Assembly: GCA_002255935.1 (NCBI GenBank)
Contig: NKIO01000002.1
Coordinates: 1-64,000 of the forward strand
Reading direction: 5' to 3'
Length of the DNA: 64,000 bases
DNA from: Comamonadaceae bacterium PBBC2
Lineage (GTDB): Bacteria; Pseudomonadota; Gammaproteobacteria; Burkholderiales; Burkholderiaceae_C
Of the stretch, positions 62,371 through 64,000 are shown piece after piece. The notes beneath the pieces were generated by a model that was not told the DNA's origin, searched no databases, and saw only the letters and a list, made by a program, of their open reading frames with translations. Numbering within the stretch: the stretch's first letter is position 1; every line of letters starts with the position of its first letter. Made by a program: the position numbers and the translations under genes.

Positions 62371-63486
62371 TCAACGCGAGCGGCGCGCCTTCACCGCATC
62401 CGACAGCACCTGCAACACGCCCACGCTGTCGTCCCAGCCAATGCAAGCGTCGGTGATGCTTTGGCCATAGGCCAGCGCGTTCACATCGTCCTTGCCGGGC
62501 GTGAACTTCTGGGCGCCGTCCACGATGTGGCTTTCGACCATGACGCCGAACACTTGGCGTGAGCCACCGCTGATTTGTGAGGCGATGTCTTTGGCCACGT
62601 CAATCTGACGCTCGTGCTTTTTGCTGCTGTTGGCGTGGCTGCAGTCCACCATCAAGGTGGCGGGCAGTTTGGCGGCCTCAAGTTCCTTGCAAGCAGCGGC
62701 CACGCTGTCAGCGTCGTAATTGGGCGCTTTACCACCGCGCAAGATCACATGGCAGTCTTGATTGCCCTGGGTCTGCACGATGGCGACTTGGCCGTTTTTG
62801 TGCACCGACAGAAAGTGGTGGCCACGGGCCGCCGCCTGGATCGCGTCGGTCGCGATCTTGATGTTACCGTCCGTGCCGTTCTTGAAGCCGATGGGCGCCG
62901 ACAGGCCCGAAGCCAGTTCGCGGTGAACCTGGCTCTCGGTGGTGCGGGCACCGATGGCGCCCCAGCTGATCAGGTCACCGATGTACTGGGGTGAGATCAC
63001 GTCCAGGAACTCGCTACCTGCAGGCAAACCTTGGCGGTTGATCTCGATCAGCAACTGGCGCGCAATGCGCAGGCCTTCGTCGATGCGGTAGCTCTCATCG
63101 AGGTAGGGGTCGTTGATCAAGCCTTTCCAGCCCACGGTGGTGCGTGGCTTTTCGAAGTACACGCGCATCACGATCTCCAATGTGCCTGAGTACTTGTCGC
63201 GCAGGGGCTTCAAGCGGCGGGCGTAATCCAGGGCCGCTGCGGGGTCGTGGATCGAGCAAGGGCCAATGATGACCAGCAAGCGGTCATCCTTGCCGTGCAC
63301 GATTTTCTGAATGGATTTGCGCGTTTGGGCGATCAGCGTTTCGGTGGGGGTGCCGGCGATCGGGAAGAAGCGGATCAAATGCTCGGGTGGTGGCAAAACC
63401 GTGATGTCCTTGATGCGTTCGTCATCGGTCTGACCTGTGCGGTCGATGGCTTGGGCATTCCAAGCTTCTGTGTTTTTGGTGGTCAT
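62371..63486 (-). CDS. aroG: 3-deoxy-7-phosphoheptulonate (DAHP) synthase, type I
   Basis: 371 residues. Family motifs: RLLVIIGPCSIHDPAAALDYARRL, KPRTTVGWKGLINDP, SWGAIGARTTESQVHRELASGL, GFKNGTDGNIKIATDAIQAA, LRGGKAPNYD and VDCSHANSSKKHERQ. It condenses PEP and erythrose-4-phosphate, the first step to chorismate. The allosteric class (Phe/Tyr/Trp) is not readable here; the leader peptide upstream suggests control by Phe and/or Tyr charging. Named aroG by convention. Confidence 0.95.
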   Translation of the reverse strand: MTTKNTEAWNAQAIDRTGQTDDERIKDITVLPPPEHLIRFFPIAGTPTETLIAQTRKSIQKIVHGKDDRLLVIIGPCSIHDPAAALDYARRLKPLRDKYSGTLEIVMRVYFEKPRTTVGWKGLINDPYLDESYRIDEGLRIARQLLIEINRQGLPAGSEFLDVISPQYIGDLISWGAIGARTTESQVHRELASGLSAPIGFKNGTDGNIKIATDAIQAAARGHHFLSVHKNGQVAIVQTQGNQDCHVILRGGKAPNYDADSVAAACKELEAAKLPATLMVDCSHANSSKKHERQIDVAKDIASQISGGSRQVFGVMVESHIVDGAQKFTPGKDDVNALAYGQSITDACIGWDDSVGVLQVLSDAVKARRSR

Positions 63487-63514
63487 CGTGGGTTCCTCAG
63501 ATTAAAAATAACAG

Positions 63515-63552
63515 GTGAAAAAAAACCGCCGGGCTTTGGTGCTCCGGCGGTG
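63515..63552 (-). terminator. Attenuator terminator upstream of aroG
   Basis: Read on the minus strand: ACCGCCGG (complement of 63544-63551), an 11-nt loop, CCGGCGGT (complement of 63525-63532), then T8. It sits between the leader peptide stop and the aroG start. The upstream arm can instead pair with CCGGCGG inside the leader ORF (complement of 63593-63599), giving an antiterminator. Confidence 0.88.
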
Positions 63553-63573
63553 TGTGTCGAGATGTTCGGGTGC

Positions 63574-63648
63574 TTATGCGCTCGCCTCTCGTCCGCCGGG
63601 GACTGAGAACCAAAAATAAAAAAAGTAAAAAGCGGTGCGCAAAGACAT
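63574..63648 (-). CDS. Aromatic-rich leader peptide of aroG (24 residues)
   Basis: ATG 63648 to TAA 63574: MSLRTAFYFFYFWFSVPGGR plus EASA. Residues 7-14 are FYFFYFWF, eight consecutive aromatic codons (five Phe, two Tyr, one Trp), just before a segment that competes with the terminator stem. This is the classical layout of ribosome-mediated attenuation: stalling at uncharged Phe/Tyr tRNA frees the antiterminator, and smooth translation covers it. No strong ribosome-binding site is obvious before the ATG. Confidence 0.85.
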   Translation of the reverse strand: MSLRTAFYFFYFWFSVPGGREASA

Positions 63649-63657
63649 GGCATTCAA

Positions 63658-63687
63658 TGTATCACAGCCAAATGACAGTTTCTGACA
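63658..63687 (-). promoter_or_regulatory. Candidate promoter for the aroG leader
   Basis: On the minus strand TGTCAG (63687-63682), an 18-bp spacer, then GATACA (63663-63658) preceded by TGT, an extended -10. Transcription would begin only a few bases before the leader ATG, giving an almost leaderless start, which makes the assignment tentative. Confidence 0.35.
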
Positions 63688-63719
63688 GCCGGCCTTGAGG
63701 ACAAACCCGAACAAGCGCA

Positions 63720-64000
63720 TCAGGCCGTGCCGCCCACCGTGAGGCCATCGATGCGCAGCGTAGGCTGCCCCACGCCCACCGGCACGCTCTGGCCTTCTTT
63801 GCCGCAAGTGCCCACACCCGAGTCAAGTTTCATGTCGTTGCCGATCATGCTGATCTTCTTGAGCGACTCGGGGCCGCTGCCAATCAGCGTCGCGCCCTTG
63901 ACGGGGTATTGGATCTTGCCGTTTTCCACCCAGTAGGCCTGGCTGGCCGAGAACACGAACTTGCCGCTGGTGATGTCCACCTGACCGCCCGCAAAGTTGG
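63720..64000 (-). CDS. tldD: Metalloprotease TldD, C-terminal part
   Basis: Partial: the gene enters from beyond base 64000 and ends at 63720. The visible ~93 codons, [20 protein letters not shown]..., include [21 protein letters not shown], the metal-ligand Cys in [24 protein letters not shown] and end [10 protein letters not shown], which is the conserved TldD C-terminus. TldD pairs with TldE (PmbA) as a periplasm-independent cytosolic protease that processes microcin B17-like peptides and CcdA. Confidence 0.95.
   Translation of the reverse strand, partial: NFAGGQVDITSGKFVFSASQAYWVENGKIQYPVKGATLIGSGPESLKKISMIGNDMKLDSGVGTCGKEGQSVPVGVGQPTLRIDGLTVGGTA

Overview
The window looks like a chromosomal piece of a Betaproteobacterium of order Burkholderiales, most likely family Comamonadaceae (Limnohabitans/Polaromonas/Rhodoferax-like). 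That is an inference from gene content: high-GC codon use, orphan Bug/TctC periplasmic receptors, a Lys/Ala-rich histone H1-like protein downstream of nrdAB, the accB-accC-prmA-zinc-ribbon order, and ffh / ccsA / small zinc-ribbon protein / ampD side by side. No transposase, integrase, phage gene, rRNA or CRISPR array is visible. One tRNA is present.

Layout. 1-4083 (minus): start of ychF, then a short run of an L,D-transpeptidase, a membrane-anchored NTF2-like protein, a TPR protein and a 5'-truncated mreB. 4140-9252 (plus): UbiH-type hydroxylase, DsbC-like protein, DUF3429 protein, M61 peptidase, SbmA-like transporter. 9343-12882: phenylacetate genes paaK-paaI-paaG, divergent from a paaF-like hydratase, with a palindromic operator between them. 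12959-13378: a small unknown gene and tRNA-Met(CAT).

14293-36283 (minus) is the main accessory block: about 21 co-directional genes, most sharing 4-bp stop/start overlaps. It is headed by a GntR/UTRA regulator with a perfect palindrome upstream. It encodes a Liv-type ABC importer, three Bug binding proteins, a LeuCD-like hydro-lyase, a two-subunit HyuAB ATP-dependent lactam hydrolase, an isochorismatase-fold hydrolase without the usual Cys, a flavin dehydrogenase, an isocitrate-lyase/PEP-mutase lyase, an amidohydrolase/decarboxylase, a flavin monooxygenase, an FAH-family protein with a Tat signal, a carboxymuconolactone-decarboxylase-fold protein and an MFS carrier. A 2-keto-4-pentenoate-hydratase-like gene converges on it. 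The set reads as an undescribed pathway for a cyclic amide/imide or N-heteroaromatic acid ending in a maleate-type diacid that is hydrated and cleaved.

36480-42927: gnd, an acyl-CoA synthetase, a DUF2889 protein, a ParE-type toxin-antitoxin pair, miaB with an overlapping 28-codon upstream ORF, and a gamma-glutamylcyclotransferase-like protein. 43110-46347 is a compact operon of Rieske oxygenase, glutamine-synthetase-like ligase and [2Fe-2S] ferredoxin, which suggests oxidation of an amine through a gamma-glutamyl intermediate. 46522-63486 is largely housekeeping: ffh, ccsA, ampD, nrdAB with two NrdR boxes, histone-like gene, prmA, accBC, tlpA-like gene, mpl, a DMT exporter and a DAHP synthase. 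The DAHP synthase is preceded by a clear attenuator: a leader peptide rich in Phe/Tyr/Trp, then a terminator and a competing antiterminator. The window ends in tldD.

Regulatory and repeat signals: a dispersed inverted-repeat family (GTAGGTCGG...CCGACCTAC) sits in three convergent intergenic gaps (37941, 42456, 46360). Three other convergent gaps carry bidirectional rho-independent terminators instead.
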